NCBI GenBank assembly: GCA_963739375.1
Contig: CAVUAF010000014.1
Span: forward strand, 558,001 to 622,000
Length of the DNA stretch: 64,000 nt
Direction of reading: 5' to 3'
From: CAVUAF01 sp963739375
Lineage (GTDB): Bacteria; Acidobacteriota; Terriglobia; Terriglobales; Acidobacteriaceae
Position numbers and translations under genes: made by a program. The notes under the pieces were generated by a model, which did no database searches, was not told where the DNA came from, and saw only the letters and a list, made by a program, of their open reading frames with translations. Of this stretch, positions 56,357 to 64,000 are shown piece by piece; position 1 is the first letter of the stretch; each line of letters opens with the position of its first letter.

Positions 56357-57279
56357 AGCGATGGCTCATCTTCGCATGCGTCATTGCCCTCAGCGTCGGC
56401 GGGGTGGTGTATGCGGTGCGCAGGAAATCGCAGGCGCGGGTCGGCCCCGAGGCCCTGCTCGACCTCATCGCCGGCGTGCAGCGCGAGAGCACGCGCGTGC
56501 CCGCACGCCTGACCCGCATCTCCGACCAGGACGAGATCGCGGCCGGCGACGAATTCGCTGTCCACGAGATGTCCGAGAAGTTGGAGCCCGCCGACCGCGA
56601 GATGGAGCGATACATCCAGGAGGTCGGGCACAATCTCGCGATCCGCGCTCATCGGCTGCTTCCGTACCGCTTTCACTACCTTCCGGCGCCGGGCTTCGTG
56701 AATGCTTTTGCGTTGCCCGGCGGACACGTCTTCATCGGCCGCGGGTTGATCCAGTTGATGGACTCGGAAGACGAGCTGGCAGCCGTGTTGGGGCACGAGA
56801 TCGAGCACATTGACCAGCGGCACTGCGTCGAACGCCTGCAGGTCGAAGCGACCCTCCGCAAGCTGCACCTGGGTCTCGCCGGCGAACTGGCGAAGATTCC
56901 GATCGCGGTATTCCAGGCCGGCTACACCAAGGAACAGGAACTCGAGGCGGACCGCGAAGGCACGCGGCTGGAGGTCGCGTCCGGCTATTCGCCGATGGGC
57001 GCGGTCCGGCTGTTCGAAGCGTTTCAGCGGACAATGCGCACCGGGCCGCAGCACCCGCGCACCCCGCAGGAGGAAGCTGCGCGCATTGCGCTGCACACCC
57101 TGGGCGAGTACTTCCGCTCGCATCCGTGGCCCGATGAGCGCATTGCGCAGGTGCAGCGCATGATCGCGAGCGAACACTGGCAGGACCGCTTGAAAGAGCG
57201 CCCGCTGCGGATCCGCGTCGCCGCTCCGAAGCCGGCGCCGGCCGCGACGGCCCCAGTAGTGCCACGGCCCAAGAAATGA
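56353..57279 (+). CDS. M48-family zinc metallopeptidase
   Basis: 308 residues with an N-terminal membrane/signal helix (about 5-22). The zinc site HEIEH is His148, Glu149, His152 and the third ligand is Glu198 in QELEAD. It resembles the periplasmic BepA/YfgC-Oma1 class acting in outer-membrane quality control, although no TPR region follows. The ATG at 56353 overlaps the DUF2339 stop, and its own stop overlaps the next gene, so three genes are coupled. Confidence 0.88.
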   Translation: MKRWLIFACVIALSVGGVVYAVRRKSQARVGPEALLDLIAGVQRESTRVPARLTRISDQDEIAAGDEFAVHEMSEKLEPADREMERYIQEVGHNLAIRAHRLLPYRFHYLPAPGFVNAFALPGGHVFIGRGLIQLMDSEDELAAVLGHEIEHIDQRHCVERLQVEATLRKLHLGLAGELAKIPIAVFQAGYTKEQELEADREGTRLEVASGYSPMGAVRLFEAFQRTMRTGPQHPRTPQEEAARIALHTLGEYFRSHPWPDERIAQVQRMIASEHWQDRLKERPLRIRVAAPKPAPAATAPVVPRPKK

Positions 57280-60200
57280 AGTCACCCGGGAACGCTGCCA
57301 TGCATGCGACAGCCGCAACTGCGCGCATTACTGAACCGGCGCCACCGCCCCAGGCGCTGCCTGCCGGCGCCTCCGAACGTCCCTGGCGCCGCAGCTTCTG
57401 GAGCCTGATTGCGACGCAGTTTCAGGGAGCGTTTAGCGACAACATCCTGAAGAACCTGGTGCTGTTTTTTGTACTCGGCCTCGGCCTGCCCGCGGCCGAG
57501 CGCGACCTACTGGTGCCGCTGGCCACGTTTCTGTTTGCGCTGCCATTCATTTTGTTCTCAATGGCCGGCGGCTTCCTGGCCGACCGTCACAGCAAGCGCG
57601 CGGTAACGGCTGGTACCAAACTGATGGAAATCGGCGTGATGTTCTTCGCCCTAGCTGGCCTGGCCCAGCGCAATCTGGTGCTGCAAATGACGGCCATCTT
57701 CCTGCTCAGCACCCAGGCGGCGCTGTTTGGACCTTCGAAATACGGCTTGCTGCCGGAACTCCTGCCGGAAAAGCGGCTGTCGTGGGGCAATGGCATCCTG
57801 GAACTGGGCACTTTTCTCGCGATTATCACCGGCACCGTGACGGGCGCGCTGCTGTTCGAGCAGTTTCGCCAGCAGCCGGCGATTAGCGGCGCCATCCTGA
57901 TCGCGCTCTCGTGCCTGGGGCTGTTCCTGAGCCTGGGGATCGAGCGCGTTCCCGCCGCCGCACCGGACAAAGCTTTCCGCCTGAATTTCCTGCGCGACGT
58001 ATGGGAGCAGCTGCGTGTCATTCGCCGCGATCGCGTGCTGGCCCTCGCGGTCGTCGGCAACACGTATTTCTGGTTTTTGGGCGCGCTCCTGATCTCGACC
58101 GTGCTCGTATATGGCACCGATTTCCTGCACGCCGCGCCGCGCCAGAACAGCTATCTCCAGGCGTGTGTCGCCATCGGGATTGGTTTGGGCAGTATCGCCG
58201 CCGGGTATCTCTCGGCGAACAAGATCGAATACGGACTCATTCCCCTGGGCTCGCTCGGCATTACCGCCTTTGGCTTCGCGCTGGGGGCGGCTGCGCCGTC
58301 CTTCGCCACGGCAGCGGCGCTGCTCGCGCTGCTCGGTTTCTCCTCCGGCTTCTTCGCCGTGCCCGTGAATGCCCTCCTCCAGCACCGCCCGCACGCCGAC
58401 GAGAAGGGCGGGGTGATCGCGGCGGCCAACTTGCTTTCCTTTGTCGGTGTCGCGCTCGCGGCGGGCGTGTATTGGGTCCTCACGGTGAAGATGCACTTGC
58501 CGGCGACCGGTGTGTTCCTCGCGACCGCAACCATCACGCTGGCGGGGACGGCCTACGTGCTGGTGCTGCTGCCCGACGCGCTGTTGCGGCTGGTGCTGTG
58601 GCTGCTGACCCACAGCCTCTATAGCATCCGGGTGGTCGGCCGCGACAACATTCCCGACAAGGGCGGCGCGCTGTTCGTCTGCAATCACCTGTCGTTCGTA
58701 GACGCGCTCCTGCTCATTGCCTCGACCGACCGGCCGATCCGCTTTCTCGTTTACCAGGGCATCTACGATCTGCCGGTGGTGAAGCCGCTGGCGCGAATCG
58801 CACGCTGCATTCCGATTTCGTCGCAGCAGCGGCCGCGCGATCTGCTGCACTCGCTGCGCGTCGCGCAGGAGGCGGTGCGGGCGGGCGAGGTCGTGTGCAT
58901 CTTCGCCGAAGGGCAAATCACCCGCACCGGGCAGTTGCTGCCTTTTCGCCGCGGCTTCGAGCGCATCATGCAAGGGGTGGACGCTCCCATCCTGCCGGTC
59001 GCACTCGATGGCGTGTGGGGCAGCATCTTCAGCTTTGAGCGGCACCGCTTCCTCTGGAAGCTGCCGCGCCGGATTCCCTATCCGGTGACCGTGTTCTTCG
59101 GCGCGCCGATGCCGGCGACTTCGACCGCGACCGAGGTGCGGCAGGCGGTGCAGCAGTTACAGTCCGAGTCGTTTGCGTGGCGGCGCGCGCGGATGCATCC
59201 GCTCGACCGCGCGCTGGTGCGCAGCGCCCACTCGCATCCCCGCCGCTTTGCCATGGCCGACGCGCGCAGCGGAAAGCTGACCTACGCGAGCGTGCTGCGC
59301 AAGACCATTTTCCTCGCGCGGCGGCTTGCGCCCGTCTGGCAGGACCAGAGGATGGTCGGCGTTCTCCTGCCGCCATCGCCCGCTGCCGCGATGGTCAACT
59401 ACGCAGCGACGCTGGCGGGTAAAGTGCCGGTCAACCTGAACTACACCGCGTCCGACACGTTGCTCGCTTCGTGCGCGCAGCAGTGCGGGCTCCAGACGGT
59501 AATCACTTCCAAAGCATTCCTGGAGCGGCTCCCGACCCTGCACGTTCCCGAACAGGTATGCTTTATCGAAGACATCGCCGCCACACCGCGCCTCGCGGAA
59601 AAGGCCGCCGCTTGGCTTGGCGCGCTGTTGCCATACCGGCTGCTGAAGCGGCTTCTGCACGCGCCGACGGCCAAACTCGACGACCTGGCGACGGTCATCT
59701 TTTCCAGCGGCAGCACCGGCGACCCCAAGGGCGTAATGCTCTCGCACTTCAACATCGCGGCCAACATCAGCCAGATGGCACAAGTGTTCATGCTCGGGCG
59801 GCACGATCGCGTCCTCGGCATCCTGCCGTTCTTCCATTCGTTCGGCTTCACCGCCACGTTGTGGATGCCCCTGCACATCGGGAGTGGCACGGTTTTCCAC
59901 CCCAGCCCTCTGGACGCGCGCTCCATCAGCGCGCTCGTCGCCGCATACCGCGTCACGCTGCTCATCGCCACGCCGACATTCCTGCAGGCCTACATCCGCC
60001 GGTGTTCACCCGAGGATTTCGGCAGCCTGCAGTACGTGCTCGTCGGGGCCGAGAAACTGCCCGAGCGCACCCGCCAGGCGTTCGAAGAAAGGTTCGGCAT
60101 CCGCCCGCTCGAGGGCTACGGCTGCACCGAGTGTGCGCCAGTGGTTTCGGTGAACACGCGCGACTTCCGGGCGCCGGGTTTTCGCCAAGTTGGCGCGCGC

Positions 60201-60767
60201 ACGGGAACGATCGGGCATCCGTTGCCGGGCATCAGCGTGCGCGTGGTGGATCCGGCGACCTTTGCGCCGCTGCCGTTCGGCCAACCCGGGATGCTGCTGG
60301 TGCGCGGCCCCAACGTCATGCAGGGCTATCTCGGCCGCCCGGAAAAAACGGCCGAAGTGCTGCGTGACGGCTGGTACGTGACCGGCGACATCGCGGCGAT
60401 CGATGAGGACGGCTTCATCACCATCACCGACCGGCTCTCCCGGTTCAGCAAGATCGGCGGCGAGATGGTGCCGCACGTCAAAGTCGAAGAGACGCTGCAA
60501 GCGCTGACCGACACACCTGAGCAGGTACTGGCCGTCGCCGCGGTTGCCGATGAGAAGAAAGGCGAGCGGCTGGTGGTGTTACATACGCTGGCTGACGACA
60601 AGCTCGCTTCCCTGTTGGAGCAATTGCCGCAGGCGGCTCTACCGCCGCTCTGGAAGCCGCGGCCGAACGACTTCGTCCACATCGACGCGCTGCCGTATCT
60701 CGGCACCGGTAAGCTCGACCTCCAGAAGCTGAAACAGCTCGCTGCCGCAAGCGCTGCTGCGCGGTGA
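57276..60767 (+). CDS. LplT-like MFS/PlsC acyltransferase/acyl-AMP ligase fusion
   Basis: 1163 residues in three domains. An MFS transporter (about 40-440) resembles the lysophospholipid flippase LplT. A PlsC acyltransferase (about 450-630) has the NHLSFVD HX4D motif near residue 470 and FAEGQITRTG. An AMP-forming ligase (about 650-1155) has SSGSTGDPKG near 809. In E. coli, LplT and the two-domain Aas are separate proteins that recover lysophospholipids; here they are one chain. Overlap with the M48 stop (ATGA) sets the start. It is also possible that the enzyme acts on other lipids. Confidence 0.9.
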   Translation: MKSPGNAAMHATAATARITEPAPPPQALPAGASERPWRRSFWSLIATQFQGAFSDNILKNLVLFFVLGLGLPAAERDLLVPLATFLFALPFILFSMAGGFLADRHSKRAVTAGTKLMEIGVMFFALAGLAQRNLVLQMTAIFLLSTQAALFGPSKYGLLPELLPEKRLSWGNGILELGTFLAIITGTVTGALLFEQFRQQPAISGAILIALSCLGLFLSLGIERVPAAAPDKAFRLNFLRDVWEQLRVIRRDRVLALAVVGNTYFWFLGALLISTVLVYGTDFLHAAPRQNSYLQACVAIGIGLGSIAAGYLSANKIEYGLIPLGSLGITAFGFALGAAAPSFATAAALLALLGFSSGFFAVPVNALLQHRPHADEKGGVIAAANLLSFVGVALAAGVYWVLTVKMHLPATGVFLATATITLAGTAYVLVLLPDALLRLVLWLLTHSLYSIRVVGRDNIPDKGGALFVCNHLSFVDALLLIASTDRPIRFLVYQGIYDLPVVKPLARIARCIPISSQQRPRDLLHSLRVAQEAVRAGEVVCIFAEGQITRTGQLLPFRRGFERIMQGVDAPILPVALDGVWGSIFSFERHRFLWKLPRRIPYPVTVFFGAPMPATSTATEVRQAVQQLQSESFAWRRARMHPLDRALVRSAHSHPRRFAMADARSGKLTYASVLRKTIFLARRLAPVWQDQRMVGVLLPPSPAAAMVNYAATLAGKVPVNLNYTASDTLLASCAQQCGLQTVITSKAFLERLPTLHVPEQVCFIEDIAATPRLAEKAAAWLGALLPYRLLKRLLHAPTAKLDDLATVIFSSGSTGDPKGVMLSHFNIAANISQMAQVFMLGRHDRVLGILPFFHSFGFTATLWMPLHIGSGTVFHPSPLDARSISALVAAYRVTLLIATPTFLQAYIRRCSPEDFGSLQYVLVGAEKLPERTRQAFEERFGIRPLEGYGCTECAPVVSVNTRDFRAPGFRQVGARTGTIGHPLPGISVRVVDPATFAPLPFGQPGMLLVRGPNVMQGYLGRPEKTAEVLRDGWYVTGDIAAIDEDGFITITDRLSRFSKIGGEMVPHVKVEETLQALTDTPEQVLAVAAVADEKKGERLVVLHTLADDKLASLLEQLPQAALPPLWKPRPNDFVHIDALPYLGTGKLDLQKLKQLAAASAAAR

Positions 60768-60816
60768 AATGCGGTGAAATTGAGTTTGGCCGTGTTCGTA
60801 ATCCGCACAAAATGAA

Positions 60817-60845
60817 TGGCTCCCCAGGCAGGACTCGAACCTAAC
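60817..60845 (-). tRNA. 3' fragment of a tRNA (tRNA-Asn-like), not functional
   Basis: On the minus strand the sequence reads as a T-arm (GGTTCGAGTCC) and acceptor strand ending CCTGGGGAGCCA, very like the 3' end of tRNA-Asn, with CCA encoded. The 5' two thirds of the tRNA are absent, and the T-stem has lost pairs. This is the form left by an attachment site or a decayed tRNA gene. Confidence 0.6.
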
Positions 60846-61081
60846 GCTCAGCAGTAATTCCCTGCGACACATCAAGAGCCAGATCAGCGGATGTCGCGAC
60901 GACCAATACGTATTCCATAAAGAGCGCAGCCGGCGACGCGCGTGCGGCCATGGCAAAACTCGAGAGACTTGTGATTGGGAACGAACCAACAATGGACGCG
61001 CCAAAAGAAACTCAGGCCTTCATAAATGACAACGAAGTGGCCACAGAGGCGGCGGACACCGGAACGGCCGCAATCCAATAA
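60845..61081 (+). pseudogene. C-terminal fragment of an unidentified gene
   Basis: An open frame of about 78 codons starts right at the tRNA fragment, without a proper start, and ends at 61081. The residues look like real protein (KSAAGDARAAMAKLERLVIG, TQAFINDNEVATEAA). The first ATG (60950) would leave 43 residues and has no ribosome site. It is probably the surviving end of a deleted gene. No family was recognised. Confidence 0.4.
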
Positions 61082-61107
61082 GCGCCTTGCTTGCTGCGGT
61101 TTGAATC

Positions 61108-61184
<77 letters not shown>

Positions 61185-61291
61185 GTTGGGGCAGGGGGGA
61201 GGCCGGGAAACCGGCGCGCACAGCAGAAAGCGCGCTCCCCGCGCGCTGCTTCGATTCTAAGAGGCGGTTACAGCAGTGTCAAACCAGCGGC

Positions 61292-62314
61292 TCAGGTGTG
61301 GGCCATCGCCCACTCGAGCACCGGATCGCGCCCCTGCTGGAAGTCGCTGGGCGTCGCCGGGACGAATACCGCCGGCGCGATGCCGTTGCCTTCGATCACG
61401 GTGCCTTGCGCCGTGTACTCGATCCAGCGCGACACCGAGTACTGCCAGCCGCCGCCGAGGTCGAAGAAGGCGGGATTCCCGGTGGCGCCGGCGGTGGTGT
61501 CGCCGACCACGATGACGTTGGGCAGCTCGCGCATAGCGGCGATGAAGCTCTCGTTGCTGCTGGCGCAGGCGCGTCCTACCAGCAGCAGCACCGGGCGCGT
61601 GAACTGCCAGCGGCCACGCGGTGCTACCGTGCGCGCCTGCTGCGGTGTGAAGTCCACGTGCAGCGGCCCGTTGCGAAACTGCACCGCGCCGGTGACGCGC
61701 GCCGTGGCCGTGAAGCGGCCAGCGAACTGGAAGGCCAGCTGATCGTCGCCGCCGGAGTTCATGCGCACGTCGAGGATGAGGGCGGGGGCCTCGCGGAAGC
61801 GTTCGAGGGCGGCGTCGAGGTCCCCGATCCGCACCTGGTCCGGATTCCAGGCGCCGATGGCGATGTAGCCCGCCTGCCCAAAGGTGGCGTAGCCCCAGTT
61901 CGACTGCCCCTGCACCCAGCCACCGCGGGTGACGTACTGCTGCCACACGTCCTTGTCCCAGTTCACGAAGTGGTTGGGACTGTAGGTCGCGAGGGTGACG
62001 CCGGTCAGGGTATTGCGCAGCACCACGTGCTGGTCCTGGAGGGTGGCCAGCATCTCGTGCATGACGGTGGTGAACTCTTCCTCGCTGGCAGCCTGCTCGG
62101 CACGCGTCCGGAACTGCGTCCGTGTCGCGTTCCAGTCAATGTGCTTGTAGGCGAAGTACGAATACTCGGCGTCCACTGTCTGCCAGGCGGAGTCGAAGCG
62201 CGCGGCATAACTGCCCGGGCTCGCGGCCGCGGCCATGGTCGGCTGCCCGCCCAGCGCGCCTCCACACGCCGCCAGGCCGAGCACCAGCGCCAGAGCGCCG
62301 CCCAGACGAAGCAT
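61292..62314 (-). CDS. S41-family peptidase lipoprotein
   Basis: 340 residues from ATG 62314, with a lipoprotein signal (ALALVLGLAACGG). The C-terminal half is an S41 (tail-specific protease/IRBP-like) domain with RMNSGGDDQLA and the serine region in GRACASSNESF. The Lys partner of the Ser/Lys dyad is not clear to me. No PDZ domain is seen. The longest frame starts at 62443, but the signal peptide and lipobox favour 62314. Substrate unknown. Confidence 0.8.
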   Translation of the reverse strand: MLRLGGALALVLGLAACGGALGGQPTMAAAASPGSYAARFDSAWQTVDAEYSYFAYKHIDWNATRTQFRTRAEQAASEEEFTTVMHEMLATLQDQHVVLRNTLTGVTLATYSPNHFVNWDKDVWQQYVTRGGWVQGQSNWGYATFGQAGYIAIGAWNPDQVRIGDLDAALERFREAPALILDVRMNSGGDDQLAFQFAGRFTATARVTGAVQFRNGPLHVDFTPQQARTVAPRGRWQFTRPVLLLVGRACASSNESFIAAMRELPNVIVVGDTTAGATGNPAFFDLGGGWQYSVSRWIEYTAQGTVIEGNGIAPAVFVPATPSDFQQGRDPVLEWAMAHT

Positions 62315-62452
62315 CGCCCCCCGGGGCGGCAGGTGCGGCGGATTCGCGGGCATACTCATGGCCAAATGGGGGAGGCCGGATACCGGCTGTGGTTCCCGGT
62401 ATTCTAGCCCGGAATGATGCCGCATTTCTCCTCGATGAGACAATGAGTCCGA

Positions 62453-62869
62453 ATGCGCTCCAATTCACCGCTCACCGTGCTGCTGATCGCGGGCCTGATC
62501 GGCTTCGTGATCTTCCAGATGCCGCACGACCACCTCACCCCGTCACGCATTACCGGCCTGCTGCTGGCGCTGCCGTCGCTGGGATTGTGGGTAGTAGCCC
62601 GCTTGCAGTTGGGCAGCTCGTTTTCGGTGGGGGCCCAGGCGAAGCAGCTGGTGGCGCGCGGGCTGTATGCCAGGATCCGCAACCCGGTCTACGTTTTCGG
62701 CACGCTGCTGATCACCGGCCTGATCCTGTACAGCGGCCAGCTCTGGTGGTTCCTGGCGCTGCTGGTGCTGGTCCCGGTCCAGATCCTGCGGGCGCGCAAG
62801 GAAGCGATGGTGCTGGAAGCCGCCTTTGGCGACGAATACCGCGCCTGGCGGACCCGCACCTGGTTCTGA
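62453..62869 (+). CDS. Isoprenylcysteine carboxyl methyltransferase-like membrane protein
   Basis: 138 residues with about four membrane helices and the family features RIRNPVYVFGTLL, then a C-terminal SAM-binding EAAFGDEYRAWRTRTW. Bacterial members methylate membrane lipids or unknown acceptors. It is divergent from the S41 gene. Confidence 0.85.
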   Translation: MRSNSPLTVLLIAGLIGFVIFQMPHDHLTPSRITGLLLALPSLGLWVVARLQLGSSFSVGAQAKQLVARGLYARIRNPVYVFGTLLITGLILYSGQLWWFLALLVLVPVQILRARKEAMVLEAAFGDEYRAWRTRTWF

Positions 62870-62905
62870 GGGCGGCCCGTTTTTTTGCTCGCGCAAGCGC
62901 CGCCC
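62870..62905 (+). terminator. Weak terminator-like hairpin
   Basis: A 7-bp stem (62870-62876 with 62899-62905) directly follows the ICMT-like stop. The seven-T run is in the loop rather than after the stem, so termination is uncertain. Confidence 0.3.
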
Positions 62906-62966
62906 GGCCGTCCATTCTTCTAGAGGAGGCCGGATCCTCAGGGCCGCAGCGCGCATCCAATCCGGG

Positions 62967-62972
62967 TATAAT
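62967..62972 (+). promoter_or_regulatory. Candidate -10 element for the S41/CtpA gene
   Basis: A perfect TATAAT lies about 58 bases before the GTG start at 63031. No convincing -35 is seen at the usual spacing. Confidence 0.35.
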
Positions 62973-63030
62973 GAGCGTACATCCCCGTGGCGCTCCTCCG
63001 GTGGAGTCCTTGGAAACAGGTAGAGCTATC

Positions 63031-64000
63031 GTGTCGAAAAAATCGAAATTTGTCGTCCTCACCTTCTCCCTCGCCGTAGTTTTGTTCACCGTGATCGGCG
63101 GGCTGGGGGTGCGTGCCGCCAGCACCAACGACGGCGCCTACCGCCAGCTGTTCGTGCTCAGCGAGGTGCTTTCGCGCATCCAGAGCGAGTACGTGGAAGA
63201 GCCCAATGTGCCCAAGGTGACCGACGGCGCGCTGCACGGCCTGCTGGAATCGCTCGATGCCAATTCCAGCTATCTCTCGCCGGCCGAGTACAAGGCCTAT
63301 CGCGAACACAAGGCCGACGGCAAAGGGCGGGTGGGGGCTACCATCTCCAAGCGTTTCGGCTACGCGGCGGTGATTTCCGTGCTGCCGGGCGGGCCGGCGG
63401 ACAAGGCGGGCGTGGAGTCCGGCGACATCATCGAGGCCATTGAAAACCAGAGCACGCGCGAGATGTCGCTGGCGGAGATCAATACCGAGCTCAGCGGCAA
63501 TCTCGGGTCGCAGGTGCACATCACCGTCGTGCGCCCGCGCAAAGCGGATCCGGAAAAGCTCACCATCATTCGCGACGCGGTCAGCGTCCCCCCGGCCAGC
63601 GAAAAGCTGATGGAGAACGCCGTCGGCTACATCAAGGCGGACGCGCTGCCCAAGGGCAAGGCCCTGGAGATCGCCGCCCGGATCAGGTCGCTGGAGAAGC
63701 AGGGCGCCAAGAAGCTGATCCTCGATCTGCGCAACAACAGCGAGGGCGAGGAGCAGGAAGGCGTCGCCGTTGCCAACCTCTTCCTGAACCACGGCGTCAT
63801 CACCTACCTGCAGGGCCAGAAATATCCCAAGGAGACCTACAGCGCCGATCCGCAGCGCGCCATCACCAGCCTGCCGCTGGCGGTTTTGGTGAACCGGGGC
63901 ACCGCCGGCGCCGCCGAGATCGCGGCCGCGGCCATCCTGGAGAATGCGCGCGGGGACGTGGTCGGCGACAAGACCTTCGGGGTGGGCTCGGTCCAGAAGG
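63031..64000 (+). CDS. S41/CtpA-family protein, apparently lacking catalytic residues (3' truncated by window)
   Basis: 323 codons visible from GTG 63031, preceded by AGGTAGAG. There is a signal/anchor segment (FVVLTFSLAVVLFTVIGGLG), a CtpA N-terminal helical region, a PDZ domain (about 105-185, VISVLPGGPADKAGVESGDII) and the S41 domain start. At the active site the family SASASE/TASASE is GTAGAAE, so the catalytic Ser appears to be Gly. The FGKG lysine position is FGVG, so Lys is replaced by Val. The Gln of the triad remains. It is probably a pseudo-protease that binds substrates through PDZ. The C-terminus is outside the window. Confidence 0.85.
   Translation, partial: MSKKSKFVVLTFSLAVVLFTVIGGLGVRAASTNDGAYRQLFVLSEVLSRIQSEYVEEPNVPKVTDGALHGLLESLDANSSYLSPAEYKAYREHKADGKGRVGATISKRFGYAAVISVLPGGPADKAGVESGDIIEAIENQSTREMSLAEINTELSGNLGSQVHITVVRPRKADPEKLTIIRDAVSVPPASEKLMENAVGYIKADALPKGKALEIAARIRSLEKQGAKKLILDLRNNSEGEEQEGVAVANLFLNHGVITYLQGQKYPKETYSADPQRAITSLPLAVLVNRGTAGAAEIAAAAILENARGDVVGDKTFGVGSVQK

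Larger units (their letters stand above)
60768..61107. other. 340-base gap with tRNA and gene remnants
   Basis: Base composition is lower in GC than the neighbours. It contains the tRNA 3' fragment (60817-60845) and an open frame from 60845 to 61081 described separately. No other gene is visible. Confidence 0.5.

Overview
The window is GC-rich, densely packed bacterial chromosome, most likely from an Acidobacteriota (Koribacter/Terriglobales-like) genome. This rests on the gene mix: an Oar-type TonB-dependent receptor with an N-terminal carboxypeptidase-regulatory-like domain, a Gram-negative envelope gene (kdsB), two ECF sigma/anti-sigma-like pairs, DUF2339, UxaE-type tagaturonate epimerase, a GTG/TTG-rich start repertoire and intergenic repeat hairpins. 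The assignment is inferred from gene content; no phylogeny was run. No rRNA, CRISPR array or transposase is visible.

Layout. 1-4.9 kb: 3' part of lexA, trxA, the cdaA-cdaR-glmM operon (c-di-AMP synthesis and cell-wall precursor) and a divergent class III sirtuin. 4.9-10 kb: polA with about twelve indels and queA with one, around an intact AT-richer outer-membrane protein gene. 10-19.6 kb: a B12-binding radical SAM protein, a class II aldolase, two AT-richer small genes, an SDR/GNAT pair, an XRE regulator, a PAS-GGDEF cyclase, a Trm112-like protein, a GH3 glycosidase and a lipoprotein. 19.6-23.7 kb: a zinc-ribbon membrane protein, pyrR-pyrB-pyrC and a DUF2085 protein. 23.9-31.9 kb, minus strand: kbl, rsmB, fmt, def, aroC, a rhomboid-TPR protein and a HAD hydrolase. 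31.9-41.3 kb: a secreted protein, PBP1A, a small gene with a poly-C tract, kdsB, ECF/FecR, ECF/VOC-fusion and an ABC exporter pair.

41.3-51.8 kb holds the most interesting group: TonB receptor, tagaturonate epimerase (uxaE), mannonate/fructuronate-type SDR, PfkB sugar kinase, LarA-type (nickel-pincer) racemase/epimerase and 6-phosphogluconate dehydrogenase. Mannonate dehydratase and KDPG aldolase are absent. Read together, these could carry uronate carbon through tagaturonate, fructuronate, mannonate, gluconate and 6-phosphogluconate into the pentose phosphate pathway, using a LarA-type C2 epimerase in place of the dehydratase. This is an inference to be tested.

51.9-60.8 kb: a tightly coupled set of a 1495-residue DUF2339 protein with internal repeats, an M48 peptidase and a three-domain LplT/PlsC/acyl-ligase fusion. 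60.8-64 kb: a tRNA-Asn-like 3' fragment beside a gene remnant, a complete tRNA with CAU anticodon, an S41 lipoprotein, an ICMT-like methyltransferase and the 5' part of an S41/CtpA homologue that appears to lack its catalytic Ser and Lys.

A recurring architectural feature is a family of intergenic long hairpins whose arms are tandem 7- or 8-base words. Five have clear heptad/octad arms or close variants, one is a looser version, and each locus uses its own word. They sit just downstream of gene 3' ends and resemble terminators.
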